A stretch of DNA of 64,000 nt, taken from NCBI RefSeq assembly GCF_010983895.1, contig NZ_CP048836.1, positions 744,001 through 808,000 of the forward strand, written 5' to 3'. The first letter of the stretch is position 1. Each line of letters begins with the position of its first letter. A model generated the notes under the pieces. That model searched no databases and was not told where the DNA came from. It saw nothing but the letters and a program-made list of their open reading frames with translations. A program made the position numbers and the translations under genes. The stretch is from Nitrogeniibacter mangrovi (GTDB taxonomy: Bacteria; Pseudomonadota; Gammaproteobacteria; Burkholderiales; Rhodocyclaceae). This document shows, one piece after another, positions 9,478-18,589 of the stretch.

Positions 9478-10725
9478 ATGAAATTCTATCTCGCGGGCCA
9501 ACGGGAATTTGCCAACCGTGGATGTGAAGCCCTTGTTCGTTCAACGGTGCAGATGCTGCACGAACAGTTCGGCAGCGGCATCGAAATATACTGCCCGAGC
9601 GATCGGCCGGATCTGGACAGCGCACAGTGGCCGTCCGCGGCGGAGCACGGCGTCCGATTCGTCCCGGCGCCCCGACTGTCTCCCAAACTGAAGTGGTGGT
9701 ACCGCTCGGTACGGGTCGCGCCGCCCATCATGGACCACTGGATTCCGAAGTCCTTCGAACTGCCCGACGAGGTGGCCCGTCCGGCGGACATGAGCGATGT
9801 CATCATCCAGATCGGCGGCGACAACATCACCCTGGACTACACGCCTGCAGGCCTCATCGGAAACACGGCGTTCTCGGAAATGTACATGGCGAAAGGCAAG
9901 CCCAACGTGCTTTGGGCGGCGTCGGTCGGCCCGTTCGCGAAGAATCCGAGAATCGAGCGTTACATGGCCGGATTCCTGGCACGCCTGCATCTCATCACCG
10001 TCCGGGAGCCGGTGTCGCAGGCCTATCTGTCCGGGATCGGTGTCGAGCGCAATGTCCGCCGCGTGGCCGACCCCGCGTTCCTTATGACGCCGGAGGTCTT
10101 CGACTGCGACCCGATGTTCCCGAGCGTGGAAGGCGCGGGTTACGTCGGGATCAACTTCAGTCCGCTGGTCGCGCGCTTCGCACCGGATGACGAGGGCGTG
10201 CGGGCCAGGCTCGAAGCGTCGCTGGTCGACTTCGTCTCCTCCGTGATCGGTGAGGACGGCTTTTCGGTGCTTCTGGTCCCTCACGTGGATCCGCTGGACG
10301 GTTCGGGGCGCGCTGGCGATACCGCGTTCATGACGCCGCTGTTCGAGACCCTGCGCGCCCGTTTCCCGGACCGGATCGCGCTGGCCCCGAAGCGGCTCAA
10401 CGCGGCGCAGTTGAAATACCTGATCGGGCGCTGCCGTTTCTTCATGGGCGCCCGCACACATTCGACGATCGCCGCGTTTTCTACCGGCGTACCCACCGGT
10501 TCGATCGCCTACAGCGTCAAGGCACGAGGCTTGAATCAGGACATCTTCGGCCACGAGGATTTCGTGGTGTCGACCCTGGATCTGGACGCCGAAAGACTCA
10601 AGCGCGTGTTTCGCCGAATGGTCGAACGCGAGGATGAAACCCGCGCGATCCTGCAGCGACGGATTGCCGAGATCAAGGCGGAATCGCGGCTGTCGGCGCA
10701 CTACGTCTCAGGCCTGCTCCAGTGA
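9478..10725 (+). CDS. Polysaccharide pyruvyl transferase family protein
   Basis: This 415-residue protein begins with FANRGCEALVRSTVQML, the N-terminal signature of WcaK/CsaB-like polysaccharide pyruvyltransferases. IIQIGGDN (about residues 109-116) and a C-terminal KYLIGRCRFFMGARTHSTIAAF segment around residues 310-330, the conserved RxH-type region, support the call. These enzymes transfer pyruvate from phosphoenolpyruvate as a ketal onto a sugar, giving the polymer negative charge. The stop overlaps the next start as GTGA. The role in EPS pyruvylation follows from family and location. Confidence 0.85.
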   Translation: MKFYLAGQREFANRGCEALVRSTVQMLHEQFGSGIEIYCPSDRPDLDSAQWPSAAEHGVRFVPAPRLSPKLKWWYRSVRVAPPIMDHWIPKSFELPDEVARPADMSDVIIQIGGDNITLDYTPAGLIGNTAFSEMYMAKGKPNVLWAASVGPFAKNPRIERYMAGFLARLHLITVREPVSQAYLSGIGVERNVRRVADPAFLMTPEVFDCDPMFPSVEGAGYVGINFSPLVARFAPDDEGVRARLEASLVDFVSSVIGEDGFSVLLVPHVDPLDGSGRAGDTAFMTPLFETLRARFPDRIALAPKRLNAAQLKYLIGRCRFFMGARTHSTIAAFSTGVPTGSIAYSVKARGLNQDIFGHEDFVVSTLDLDAERLKRVFRRMVEREDETRAILQRRIAEIKAESRLSAHYVSGLLQ

Positions 10726-12302
10726 TCGACAGCGCGACGTCGTCTCCCAGCGTGAACGCGCTCTCCGGTCACTATTCAAAAAACAAGGTCAAGCGCGCGC
10801 TGGGGTATTTTGCCGCCGGCAAGGTCGTGACCGGGGCGGTCTCGTTTCTGACCCTGCTGCTGTTGCTGCGTTTGCTGACGGTGCCGGACTACGGCGCTTA
10901 CGTGGCGATCATCGCGCTCCAGGGGATTGTCATCATGCTCTCCAGCCTCGGGCTGGACGCCGCTGCCGACAGATTCCTGCCCGAACTGCGCATGATGCAT
11001 TCCGAGGCGCTCGTCCGCCGTGCGGTGTGTGTCGCGATTCTCGCCAGATCCGTCGTGCTCCTGCTGTTTGCAGGCATCGCCTTGATTGGCTGGCCACTGC
11101 TTTCCGGATGGATCGGCGTGGACGATGGGCAGGCGGGGTACGTGCTCGTCGGCTTGGTCCTGTTTTCCGGGGCGTTCAACTTCACCGGGAACGTTCTCGA
11201 GGCACTGCTGCAGCAGAAAAGGGCTCAGCTGGCATCGGTGTCGCAGGTCATTTCCCGCTTCGGCATGTATGCCTTGGCCTATGGACTGCTCGGTCGTCTT
11301 TCCGTCGATCAAGCGCTGCAGATCGAAACGGTGTCCTATGTGATCGGGTTGTGCCTGTCGGTGTTCACGCTGGTCCTGTACTTTCGGCGCCATGCGACGG
11401 GGGCTCCGGCCGCTGCCGTCGGCACCGCACTGCCCCCGCTTCGGCATCGGGTCGCACGATTCGCGAGTCTGAACTACGCGGCACGGATCCTCGATCAGGC
11501 GCAGGGGCCACACGGCATGCGGGTCCTCGCCTCGGGCTTGCTCGGCTCGATCGCTGCCGCGGCGTTCGGCTTCGTCATGGGGCTGACCGACCTGGTGCAG
11601 CGCTACCTGCCGAGCACGCTGCTGGTGCGCCTGATACGCCCGATCTTCGTGTCCCGATATACGGTGAACCAGGATTTCGCGCAGATCAACGCGTTTGCCC
11701 GGGTGGTGCTGAAACTCAACCTGCTGTTCGTGGTTCCGATCCTCGCGTTCGTCGCGGCTTTCGGCGACGTCGTCGTTGGCGTGGTCGGTGGCGGGAAGTA
11801 CGCGGGGACCGAGTGGCTGCTGCTGCTGGCACTGTCGATTTCGGTACCCAATGCGCACAAGAGCGTCGTGAGCCTCGTGGCGAACACCACCGAACGCAAT
11901 GTGCTGCAGTTTCAGGGGGGCGTCTTTTCCCTGCTTGGGCTGACTTGCGGGGTGCTGTCGGCGCCGTTGCTCGGCTTGTACGGGATTTTGCTGTCTGCCT
12001 TGCTGGCCGCCTTCGGATACAACACGTTCGCCGTGTGGCGATTCCGCCGCGAAGGCGTGCCCTATTCGCCCGACCTGCGGGCCGGGCTGAAGATCGGACT
12101 GGCCGGGTGCGCGTTCGCGTTGCTCGCGCGCGGCGGGGTCCTGGCGTGGAGCGGCTTGCCCGGCGTTGTCCTCGGCATCGGGGTCGGTGTTGCCGGGTTT
12201 GCGCTGTGCATTCGATGGTTGCGGGTGTTCTCGGGACCCGAAAAACAGATGCTGGGCGATCTGCTCCCCAGCCGAGCGAAGTTTGTCCTGGCCTGGATTT
12301 GA
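10722..12302 (+). CDS. Polysaccharide flippase (Wzx-like, MOP superfamily)
   Basis: The protein has 526 residues and starts with GTG, overlapping the upstream stop (GTGA). It has about 12-14 hydrophobic helices. The first helix region GYFAAGKVVTGAVSFLTLLLLLRLLTVPDYGAYV is typical of oligosaccharide flippases of the polysaccharide biosynthesis family. It is expected to move lipid-linked repeat units across the inner membrane. With the Wzy-like protein at 897-2429 this makes a Wzx/Wzy-dependent pathway likely. No export (Wza/Wzc) genes are in the window; they would lie to the left if the locus is complete. Confidence 0.85.
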   Translation: MIDSATSSPSVNALSGHYSKNKVKRALGYFAAGKVVTGAVSFLTLLLLLRLLTVPDYGAYVAIIALQGIVIMLSSLGLDAAADRFLPELRMMHSEALVRRAVCVAILARSVVLLLFAGIALIGWPLLSGWIGVDDGQAGYVLVGLVLFSGAFNFTGNVLEALLQQKRAQLASVSQVISRFGMYALAYGLLGRLSVDQALQIETVSYVIGLCLSVFTLVLYFRRHATGAPAAAVGTALPPLRHRVARFASLNYAARILDQAQGPHGMRVLASGLLGSIAAAAFGFVMGLTDLVQRYLPSTLLVRLIRPIFVSRYTVNQDFAQINAFARVVLKLNLLFVVPILAFVAAFGDVVVGVVGGGKYAGTEWLLLLALSISVPNAHKSVVSLVANTTERNVLQFQGGVFSLLGLTCGVLSAPLLGLYGILLSALLAAFGYNTFAVWRFRREGVPYSPDLRAGLKIGLAGCAFALLARGGVLAWSGLPGVVLGIGVGVAGFALCIRWLRVFSGPEKQMLGDLLPSRAKFVLAWI

Positions 12303-12303
12303 G

Positions 12304-13416
12304 ATGTCAGCTGTTCGTCATATTGCCATTGTCGGTATTCGCGGTATCCCCGCCGCCCACGGCGGCTTCGAAACCTTCGCCGAGCATCTGGCGATCCACC
12401 TGCGTGAGCGCGGCTGGCGGGTGACGGTGTATTGCCAGGTGGAAGGCACGGGGCCGGTTTTCGAGGATGAATGGGAAGGCATCCGCCGGGTGAACGTGCC
12501 GGTCAGGGGCGACGGGCCGGCGAGCACCATCGTGTTCGACTGGAAGGTGACGAACCTGGCGGCAAAAACGCGCGACGGCGTGGTGCTCACGCTCGGTTAC
12601 AACACCGCGGTCTTCTGCGCGCGCCTGCGCCTCGCGGGCGTGCCGAACGTCATCAACATGGACGGCATCGAATGGAAACGGGCCAAGTGGGGCACGGTGG
12701 CCAAGACCTGGTTCTGGTTGAACGATTGGGCCGGGTGCTGGCTGGGCAACCATCTCGTGGCGGACCATCCCGAGATCAAGGCGCATCTGATGACGCGGGT
12801 GCGCGACCAGAAGATCACGGTGATTCCGTACGGCGCCGATGCGGTCGTCGCGGCCGACGAGGCGCCGGTCCGGGAACTGGGCCTGGCGCCCGGCCGCTAC
12901 GCCACGGTGATCGCCCGGGCCGAGCCGGAGAACTCGCTGCTGGAGATCGTGAGTGGATTTTCGCGCAAGCCGCGCGGGATCCAGTTGGTGGTGCTGGGCA
13001 AGTACGATCGCGCCCACGCCTATCAGCGGCGGGTGCTCGAGGCCGCGAGCGATGAGGTGATGTTCGTCGGTGCGATCTACGACAAGCGCGTCGTCTCCGC
13101 CCTGCGCTATCACGGCACGCTGTACGTGCACGGGCACCAGGTGGGCGGGACGAATCCCTCGCTGGTGGAAGCGCTGGGCGCGGGCAATGCGGTGCTGGCC
13201 CACGACAACCGGTTCAATCGATGGGTTGCCGGCGAGGCGCAGCGTTACTTTGACGGGGCGGAGGCGGTCTCGGCCGCCTTCGACGACCTCCTGGCGCATC
13301 CGGACGTGTTGCAGCAGATGCGCGAGGCCAGTCGCGCGCGTCACGCGGCGCAGTTCACCTGGGCGCGGATTCTCGGGGACTACGAGGCCCTCCTGTCGGA
13401 GTATCTTCCACACTGA
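12304..13416 (+). CDS. Glycosyltransferase with DUF1972 domain (putative rhamnosyltransferase)
   Basis: The predicted length is 370 residues; the ATG lies 1 nt after the flippase stop. The N-terminus IAIVGIRGIPAAHGGFETFAEHLA is the DUF1972 signature found in GT4 enzymes such as Cps2T-type rhamnosyltransferases. The C-terminal lobe has the family segment YVHGHQVGGTNPSLVEALGAGNAV. If it is a rhamnosyltransferase, its donor could come from the rmlBACD operon just downstream. The donor is an inference from family members and context. It is the last intact gene of the EPS operon. The same frame continues past its stop into a broken hydrolase remnant. Confidence 0.8.
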   Translation: MSAVRHIAIVGIRGIPAAHGGFETFAEHLAIHLRERGWRVTVYCQVEGTGPVFEDEWEGIRRVNVPVRGDGPASTIVFDWKVTNLAAKTRDGVVLTLGYNTAVFCARLRLAGVPNVINMDGIEWKRAKWGTVAKTWFWLNDWAGCWLGNHLVADHPEIKAHLMTRVRDQKITVIPYGADAVVAADEAPVRELGLAPGRYATVIARAEPENSLLEIVSGFSRKPRGIQLVVLGKYDRAHAYQRRVLEAASDEVMFVGAIYDKRVVSALRYHGTLYVHGHQVGGTNPSLVEALGAGNAVLAHDNRFNRWVAGEAQRYFDGAEAVSAAFDDLLAHPDVLQQMREASRARHAAQFTWARILGDYEALLSEYLPH

Positions 13417-13787
13417 GGTCTGCGCGCGGGTGAAGGCCGGGTGGTGAACTACCTCAAGACGATGCCGCACGATCCGCGGCACGACGTGATCTTCGTCGGC
13501 TACCAGGCCCGCGGCACGCCGGGTGAGGCCATCCAGACCTGGGGCCCACGGGGCGGCTACGTGGAGCTGGATGGCGAGCGCATCGTCATCCGCGCGGGGG
13601 GGCGACCCTGTCCGGCTATTCAGCGCATGCGGATCAGGACGGGCTGGTGCGCTTCGTCAAGGGCATGCGCCGCTGGCCGGCCGAGGTGCGCCTGATCCAT
13701 GGCGACGCCGACGCCGACGCCCGATATGCTCTCGCGGCGCGCCTGCGCGCCGAGACCGGGAGCCGGATCGCGGTGTTCAACGGCTGA
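13417..13787 (+). pseudogene. Remnant of MBL-fold RNA-specificity hydrolase (C-terminal part, frameshifted)
   Basis: Directly after the glycosyltransferase stop, the translation gives GRVVNYLKTMPHDPRHDVIF and then GYQARGTPG and RGGYVELDGERIVIRA. It continues in the next frame as TLSGYSAHADQDGLVRFVKG and ends at TGA 13785-13787. This is the C-terminal part of a beta-CASP/RMMBL metallo-beta-lactamase RNA hydrolase: the SGYSAHAD motif is diagnostic. The N-terminal catalytic half is missing. A one-nucleotide loss in the run of seven Gs at 13596-13602 accounts for the shift. There is no start codon context of its own. The shift might be a homopolymer sequencing error, but the missing N-terminus marks it as a remnant in any case. 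Confidence 0.8.
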
Positions 13788-13926
13788 TGCGCGGCATGGC
13801 GGGGCGTCGGAAAAATGGCGTCACAGTCTTACAATGGCAGCGTGTGATAAGGTAATTGCTGCTTTGCACAATGACAATGGAGTTGATTTTCGGATGGTCG
13901 TGTGACTGCCCGGATGACAGGAAGAT

Positions 13927-15030
13927 ATGACCAAAGGAATGATTCTTGCTGCGGGGCAGGGCACGCGTGTCCGCCCCCTGACCTCGCAACTGCCCAAGCC
14001 CATGGTGCCGATTCTCGGCAAGCCGGTGATGGAGTACCTCATCGAGCACCTGGCCCGTTACGGGGTCGAGGACATCATGGTCAATGTGGCCTTCAATCAC
14101 TGGAAGATCGAGAACTACTTTGGTGACGGCCGGCGCTGGGGCGTCAACATTGGCTACTCCTATGAAGGCGCCCGCGAGCACGGCGAGATCGTGCCCAAGG
14201 CGGTCGGTTCGGCCGGCGCGCTGCGCAAGATCCAGGATTTCGGCGGTTTCTTCGACGACACGACCCTGGTCATGTGCGGCGACGCGGTGGTCGATCTGGA
14301 CATCGGCGCAGCCGTCCACGAGCACAAGGCCAAGGGTGCCAAGGCCAGTGTGGTGACGCTGGACGTGCCGCGCGATCAGGTGAAGAACTACGGTGTCGTG
14401 GTCACCGACGACGACGGCCGCGTGCAGTCCTTCCAGGAGAAGCCGGCGCCGGAAGAGGCGCTGTCCACCCTGGCGAGCACGGGCATCTACATCCTCGAGC
14501 CCGAGGTCATCGACATGGTGCCGCCCGACACGGTCTACGACATCGGCTCGGAGCTGTTCCCAAAGCTGGTGGAAGAGCGCGTGCCCTTCTTTGCGCAGAA
14601 GCGCTTCTTCAACTGGATCGACATCGGTCGCCTCGCCGACTACTGGGACGTGTCCCAGCGCGTGCTGCGCGGCGAGGTGGCGCAGATGGACATGCCCGGT
14701 CGGGAAGTGAAACCCGGCGTCTGGGTGGGGCTGAACACCTCCATTGCGTGGGACAGCGTGCAGATCGTCGGCCCGGTGTTCATCGGCTCGGGCGTGCGCA
14801 TCGAGCCCGGGGTGTCCATCCTCGGGCCGACCTGGATCGGACATGGCTCCCATGTGCGCGCCGGCTCGCGCATCGAGCGCTGCATCCTGCAGGAATACAC
14901 CCGGGTCGGCGAGGGGCAGAGTTTCTCCGAACTGATCGTCTCGCCCCAGTTCTGCGTCGATCGCCAGGGGGTGGCGCATTACCTGGGTGAAGACGATTGC
15001 CCCTACCGCTGGGGCGATGCCCGCGGCTGA
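13927..15030 (+). CDS. NDP-sugar pyrophosphorylase (nucleotidyltransferase with left-handed beta-helix)
   Basis: This 367-residue protein starts GMILAAGQGTRVRPLT...LPKPMVPI, the nucleotidyltransferase signature with the G-x-G-T-R loop and catalytic Lys. VMCGDAVVDLD is the metal-binding Asp region and FNWIDIGRLADYW closes the catalytic domain near residue 230. Hexapeptide-like repeats (VQIVGPVFIGSGVRIEPGVSI and following) form a C-terminal beta-helix. It is likely to activate a hexose-1-phosphate; mannose-1-phosphate guanylyltransferase-like and glucose-1-phosphate enzymes share this architecture, so the substrate stays open. AGGAAG lies only 2 nt before the ATG. A 139-bp gap separates it from the upstream remnant, so it may have its own promoter. 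Confidence 0.8.
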   Translation: MTKGMILAAGQGTRVRPLTSQLPKPMVPILGKPVMEYLIEHLARYGVEDIMVNVAFNHWKIENYFGDGRRWGVNIGYSYEGAREHGEIVPKAVGSAGALRKIQDFGGFFDDTTLVMCGDAVVDLDIGAAVHEHKAKGAKASVVTLDVPRDQVKNYGVVVTDDDGRVQSFQEKPAPEEALSTLASTGIYILEPEVIDMVPPDTVYDIGSELFPKLVEERVPFFAQKRFFNWIDIGRLADYWDVSQRVLRGEVAQMDMPGREVKPGVWVGLNTSIAWDSVQIVGPVFIGSGVRIEPGVSILGPTWIGHGSHVRAGSRIERCILQEYTRVGEGQSFSELIVSPQFCVDRQGVAHYLGEDDCPYRWGDARG

Positions 15031-15086
15031 CGACCACGGCGGTTTCAAGCCGTCGCAATGCGTGGGCAGTAGGCTTGGTTGCCTGA

Positions 15087-15108
15087 CCCGGGCACAATGG
15101 CGCCCGGG
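15087..15108 (+). other. GC-rich inverted repeat between sugar genes
   Basis: Arms CCCGGGC (15087-15093) and GCCCGGG (15102-15108) enclose an 8-nt loop in the 159-bp gap before rmlB. There is no T-run after it, so a Rho-independent terminator is not supported. It may be a processing or pausing hairpin. Confidence 0.35.
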
Positions 15109-15189
15109 CGAGCATGACCGGCGGTGGGCCGCAATTCGCAGGGCTTTGTGGCCAGCCGGCCTGGCCCCAATAGACAGGAGCAGAAAGAC

Positions 15190-16245
15190 GTGATTCTCGT
15201 CACCGGCGGCGCCGGGTTCATCGGCGCCAACTTCGTTCTGGACTGGATCGCCCAGGTGGGCGAGCCGGTGGTCAACCTCGACAAGCTCACCTATGCGGGC
15301 AACCTCGAAACCCTCAGGTCGCTGTCGCACGACGGTCGCCATGTGTTCGTCCAGGGCGACATCTGCGATCGCGGTTTGGTCGATGCCCTGCTGGCCGAGC
15401 ACCGGCCCCGGGCCATCGTGCATTTCGCCGCCGAAAGCCATGTGGACCGCTCCATCCTCGGGCCGGCGGAGTTCGTGCGCACCAACGTGGAAGGCACCTT
15501 CACCCTGCTGGAAGCGGCACGTGCCTATTGGGGGGCGCTGGAGGGCGCAGGGAAGGCGGACTTCCGCTTCCTGCACGTGAGCACCGATGAAGTCTATGGG
15601 TCGCTGGCGGCCGACGCCCCGGCCTTCACCGAAACCCACCCGTACGAGCCCAACAGTCCGTATTCGGCCAGCAAGGCGGCCAGCGACCATCTGGTGCGGG
15701 CCTGGTATCACACCTACGGGCTGCCGGTGCTGACCACCAACTGCTCGAACAACTACGGGCCCTACCAGTTTCCGGAAAAGCTCATCCCGCTCATGATCGT
15801 CAATGCGCTGGCGGGCAAGGCCCTGCCGATCTACGGGGACGGCATGAACGTGCGCGACTGGCTGTACGTGAAGGACCACTGCAGTGCCATCCGCACCGTG
15901 CTGGCCCGCGGCCGGCTCGGCGAGACCTACAACGTGGGCGGCTGGAACGAGATGGCCAACGTCGACATCGTGAACACCCTGTGCGCCATCCTCGACGAGT
16001 TGCGCCCCGGCACCGGCAGCTACGCCGACCAGATCACCTACGTGAAGGACCGTCCCGGCCACGACCGGCGCTACGCCATCGATGCGCGCAAGATCGAGCG
16101 CGAACTGGGCTGGCGTCCGGCCGAGACCTTCGAGACCGGCATCCGCAAGACCGTGCAGTGGTATCTGGACAACGAGACCTGGATCGCCAACGTTCAGAGC
16201 GGCGCCTACCGCGACTGGGTGGCCGCCAACTACGCCGACCGCTGA
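15190..16245 (+). CDS. rmlB: dTDP-glucose 4,6-dehydratase
   Basis: The start is GTG 15190, chosen because AGGAG lies 9 nt upstream at 15176-15180 and because the Rossmann strand [14 protein letters not shown] begins right there. The 351-residue length fits the family. NAD-binding GxxGxxG is at residues 6-12; [21 protein letters not shown] and the catalytic Y-x3-K in [17 protein letters not shown] are all present. It converts dTDP-glucose to dTDP-4-keto-6-deoxyglucose. It is the first gene of an rmlBACD operon that supplies dTDP-L-rhamnose, plausibly for the neighbouring EPS. Confidence 0.95.
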   Translation: MILVTGGAGFIGANFVLDWIAQVGEPVVNLDKLTYAGNLETLRSLSHDGRHVFVQGDICDRGLVDALLAEHRPRAIVHFAAESHVDRSILGPAEFVRTNVEGTFTLLEAARAYWGALEGAGKADFRFLHVSTDEVYGSLAADAPAFTETHPYEPNSPYSASKAASDHLVRAWYHTYGLPVLTTNCSNNYGPYQFPEKLIPLMIVNALAGKALPIYGDGMNVRDWLYVKDHCSAIRTVLARGRLGETYNVGGWNEMANVDIVNTLCAILDELRPGTGSYADQITYVKDRPGHDRRYAIDARKIERELGWRPAETFETGIRKTVQWYLDNETWIANVQSGAYRDWVAANYADR

Positions 16246-16257
16246 AGGGACACAATC

Positions 16258-17151
16258 ATGGCAACGACCTCGGCCCGCAAGGGCATCATCCTCGCCGGCG
16301 GCTCGGGCACCCGGCTGCATCCGGCGACCCTGGCCGTCTCAAAGCAACTGATCCCGGTCTACGACAAGCCGATGATCTACTATCCGCTGACCACGCTCAT
16401 GCTGGCCGGCATCCGCGACATCCTGGTCATCTCCACGCCCCAGGACACGCCGCGTTTCGAGCAGCTGCTGGGTGACGGCAGCCAGTGGGGCCTGAATCTG
16501 CGCTACGCCGTCCAGCCCAGTCCCGACGGGCTCGCGCAGGCCTTCATCATCGGCGCCGATTTCGTCGGCAACGGCCCCAGCGCCCTGGTGCTGGGCGACA
16601 ACCTGTTCTACGGCCACGACTTCGCCAAGGGGCTCACGAGCGCCGATGCCCGTGCGGACGGGGCCACCGTGTTCGCCTATCCGGTGCACGACCCGGAGCG
16701 TTATGGCGTGGTCGAGTTCGACGCCGAAGGCCGCGCCATCAGCCTCGAGGAGAAGCCGCTCAAGCCCAAGAGCCGCTACGCCGTCACCGGCCTGTACTTC
16801 TACGACGCCCAGGTGGTGGACATCGCGCGCGGGCTCAAGCCCAGCGCCCGGGGCGAACTCGAGATCACCGATGTGAACCGCCATTACCTGGAGCAGGGCC
16901 GGCTCGATGTGCAGGTGATGGGCCGCGGCCATGCCTGGCTCGACACCGGCACGCACGAGAGCCTGATCGAGGCCAGCCAGTTCATTCAAGTCATCGAGAA
17001 GCGCCAGGGCCTCAAGGTGGGCAGCCCCGAGGAGATCGCCTGGCGGCGCGGCTGGATTTCGAGCGAGCAACTCGCCACCCTGGCGGCACCGCTGGCCAAG
17101 AACGGCTACGGACAGTATCTGCAGCGCATCCTCCAGGAACAGGTGTTCTGA
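16258..17151 (+). CDS. rmlA: Glucose-1-phosphate thymidylyltransferase
   Basis: The protein has 297 residues and the RmlA signature [20 protein letters not shown] followed by [29 protein letters not shown] and the C-terminal [14 protein letters not shown] segment are standard. It makes dTDP-glucose from glucose-1-phosphate and dTTP, the entry step of the rhamnose pathway, and such enzymes are commonly feedback-inhibited by dTDP-rhamnose. The gene starts 12 nt after rmlB. Its TGA shares one base with the ATG of rmlC (TGATG). Confidence 0.95.
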   Translation: MATTSARKGIILAGGSGTRLHPATLAVSKQLIPVYDKPMIYYPLTTLMLAGIRDILVISTPQDTPRFEQLLGDGSQWGLNLRYAVQPSPDGLAQAFIIGADFVGNGPSALVLGDNLFYGHDFAKGLTSADARADGATVFAYPVHDPERYGVVEFDAEGRAISLEEKPLKPKSRYAVTGLYFYDAQVVDIARGLKPSARGELEITDVNRHYLEQGRLDVQVMGRGHAWLDTGTHESLIEASQFIQVIEKRQGLKVGSPEEIAWRRGWISSEQLATLAAPLAKNGYGQYLQRILQEQVF

Positions 17152-17696
17152 TGCATGTGATCGCGACCGAGATCGAGGACGTCAAGATCATCGAACCGGA
17201 GGTGTTCGGCGATCTGCGCGGTTTCTTCATGGAAAGCTTCAACGCCCGGCGCTTCGCCGAGGCCACCGGGGTGGACCTGCCCTTCGTGCAGGACAACCAT
17301 TCGCGCAGTCAGCATGGCGTGCTGCGCGGGCTGCACTACCAGATTCGTCAGCCGCAAGGGAAGCTCGTGCGTGTGGTGCGCGGGGCGGTGTTCGATGTGG
17401 CGGTGGATATGCGCCGCCGCTCGTCCACCTTCGGCGCCTGGGTCGGTGTCGAGCTGACCGAGGACAACAACCGTCAGCTGTGGGTGCCGCCGGGGTTCGC
17501 CCATGGCTTCCTGGTGCTCTCCGCGAGCGCCGATTTCCTCTACAAGACCACCGACTACTACGCCCCAGAGCATGAACGCAGCGTGCTCTGGAATGATCCG
17601 GACATCGGCATCGAATGGCCGTTGCAGGGCGAACCGCTGCTCTCGGCCAAGGACCGGGCCGGGGTGCCGCTCAAGGACGCCGAGGTGTTCGCATGA
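17151..17696 (+). CDS. rmlC: dTDP-4-dehydrorhamnose 3,5-epimerase
   Basis: The predicted length is 181 residues. The start ATG 17151 overlaps the rmlA stop by one base. FGDLRGFFMESFNARRF, FVQDNHSRSQHGVLRGLHYQ (with the catalytic His of the HxxxRGxHxQ region) and LWVPPGFAHGFLVLS are the family motifs of this cupin-fold epimerase. YKTTDYYAPEHERSVLWNDP supplies the conserved Tyr. It carries out the third step of dTDP-L-rhamnose synthesis. The stop overlaps rmlD (ATGA). Confidence 0.95.
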   Translation: MHVIATEIEDVKIIEPEVFGDLRGFFMESFNARRFAEATGVDLPFVQDNHSRSQHGVLRGLHYQIRQPQGKLVRVVRGAVFDVAVDMRRRSSTFGAWVGVELTEDNNRQLWVPPGFAHGFLVLSASADFLYKTTDYYAPEHERSVLWNDPDIGIEWPLQGEPLLSAKDRAGVPLKDAEVFA

Positions 17697-18589
17697 AGTT
17701 GCTGGTGACCGGGGCGACCGGCCAGGTGGGCTGGGAGCTGGCGCGCAGCCTCATGCCGCTGGGCGAGGTGGTGGCGCTGGATCGGGCCGCCTGCGACCTG
17801 TCGGCGCCGCATACGCTGGCTGCGGTGGTCGATCGGCATGCGCCCGACGTGATCGTCAATGCCGCCGCCTACACCGCGGTGGACCGGGCCGAGTCCGAAC
17901 CGGAGCTGGCCCATACCGTCAATGGCGAGGCGGTCGGCGAACTGGCCCGCGCGGCCCGGCGTCACGGGGCGCTGTTGATTCACTATTCGACCGACTACGT
18001 GTTCGACGGTACCCAGACGCGGCCGTACACCGAGGATGACCCGACCTGTCCGGTCAACGCCTATGGTCACAGCAAGCTGGCCGGTGAAGCGGCCATCGAG
18101 GCGGCCGGCTGCGATGCCCTGATCCTGCGCACCACCTGGGTCTATGCGGCACGGGGCAAGAACTTCGTCGCCACCATGCTGCGCCTGTTCGCCGAGCGCG
18201 AACGCCTCTCGGTCGTGGCCGACCAGTTCGGCGCGCCGACCTGGGCGCGCAACATCGCCGATGCGAGCGCGCACCTGGTGCACTGGGCCGAGGCGGAGCG
18301 CGCTTCCGCAGGGCGCTGCTGCCATCGCTTCAACCTGAGCGCGGCCGGGCGCACCTCCTGGCACGGGTTCGCCACCGAGATCCTGGCGCAGGCCAAGGTG
18401 CTGTGGCCGGAGCATGAGTGGCAGGTCACCGGCATCGACGCGATTCCGAGCGAAGCCTATCCGGTGCCGGCGGCGCGCCCCGCCAACTCCTGCCTCGATG
18501 CCACTCGTCTTCGACGCCTCACCGGGTTAAGCTTGCCCGATTGGGCGCATGCCCTGAATGCCTGCTTGAGGGACATGGCGCATCGATGA
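17693..18589 (+). CDS. rmlD: dTDP-4-dehydrorhamnose reductase
   Basis: The protein has 298 residues and begins with the NAD(P)-binding motif MKLLVTGATGQVGWELA. DVIVNAAAYTAVDRAESEP, HYSTDYVFDGT and the catalytic Y-x3-K in VNAYGHSKLAGE are present, as expected for an SDR-type RmlD. It completes dTDP-L-rhamnose. It is translationally coupled to rmlC upstream (ATGA) and to a small unknown gene downstream (ATGA). Confidence 0.95.
   Translation: MKLLVTGATGQVGWELARSLMPLGEVVALDRAACDLSAPHTLAAVVDRHAPDVIVNAAAYTAVDRAESEPELAHTVNGEAVGELARAARRHGALLIHYSTDYVFDGTQTRPYTEDDPTCPVNAYGHSKLAGEAAIEAAGCDALILRTTWVYAARGKNFVATMLRLFAERERLSVVADQFGAPTWARNIADASAHLVHWAEAERASAGRCCHRFNLSAAGRTSWHGFATEILAQAKVLWPEHEWQVTGIDAIPSEAYPVPAARPANSCLDATRLRRLTGLSLPDWAHALNACLRDMAHR

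Noticed and set aside
10634-12424. A 596-codon plus-strand frame overlapping the flippase
   Set aside because: It is Arg/Gly-rich and in the wrong frame; the flippase frame has proper membrane helices and coupled ends.
13788-13926. Promoter for the nucleotidyltransferase
   Set aside because: Several AT-richer stretches exist, but no -35/-10 pair with acceptable match and spacing could be defended.
13777-16320. An 847-codon minus-strand open frame opposite the nucleotidyltransferase and rmlB
   Set aside because: It is antisense to two clearly conserved genes and shows no family motif.
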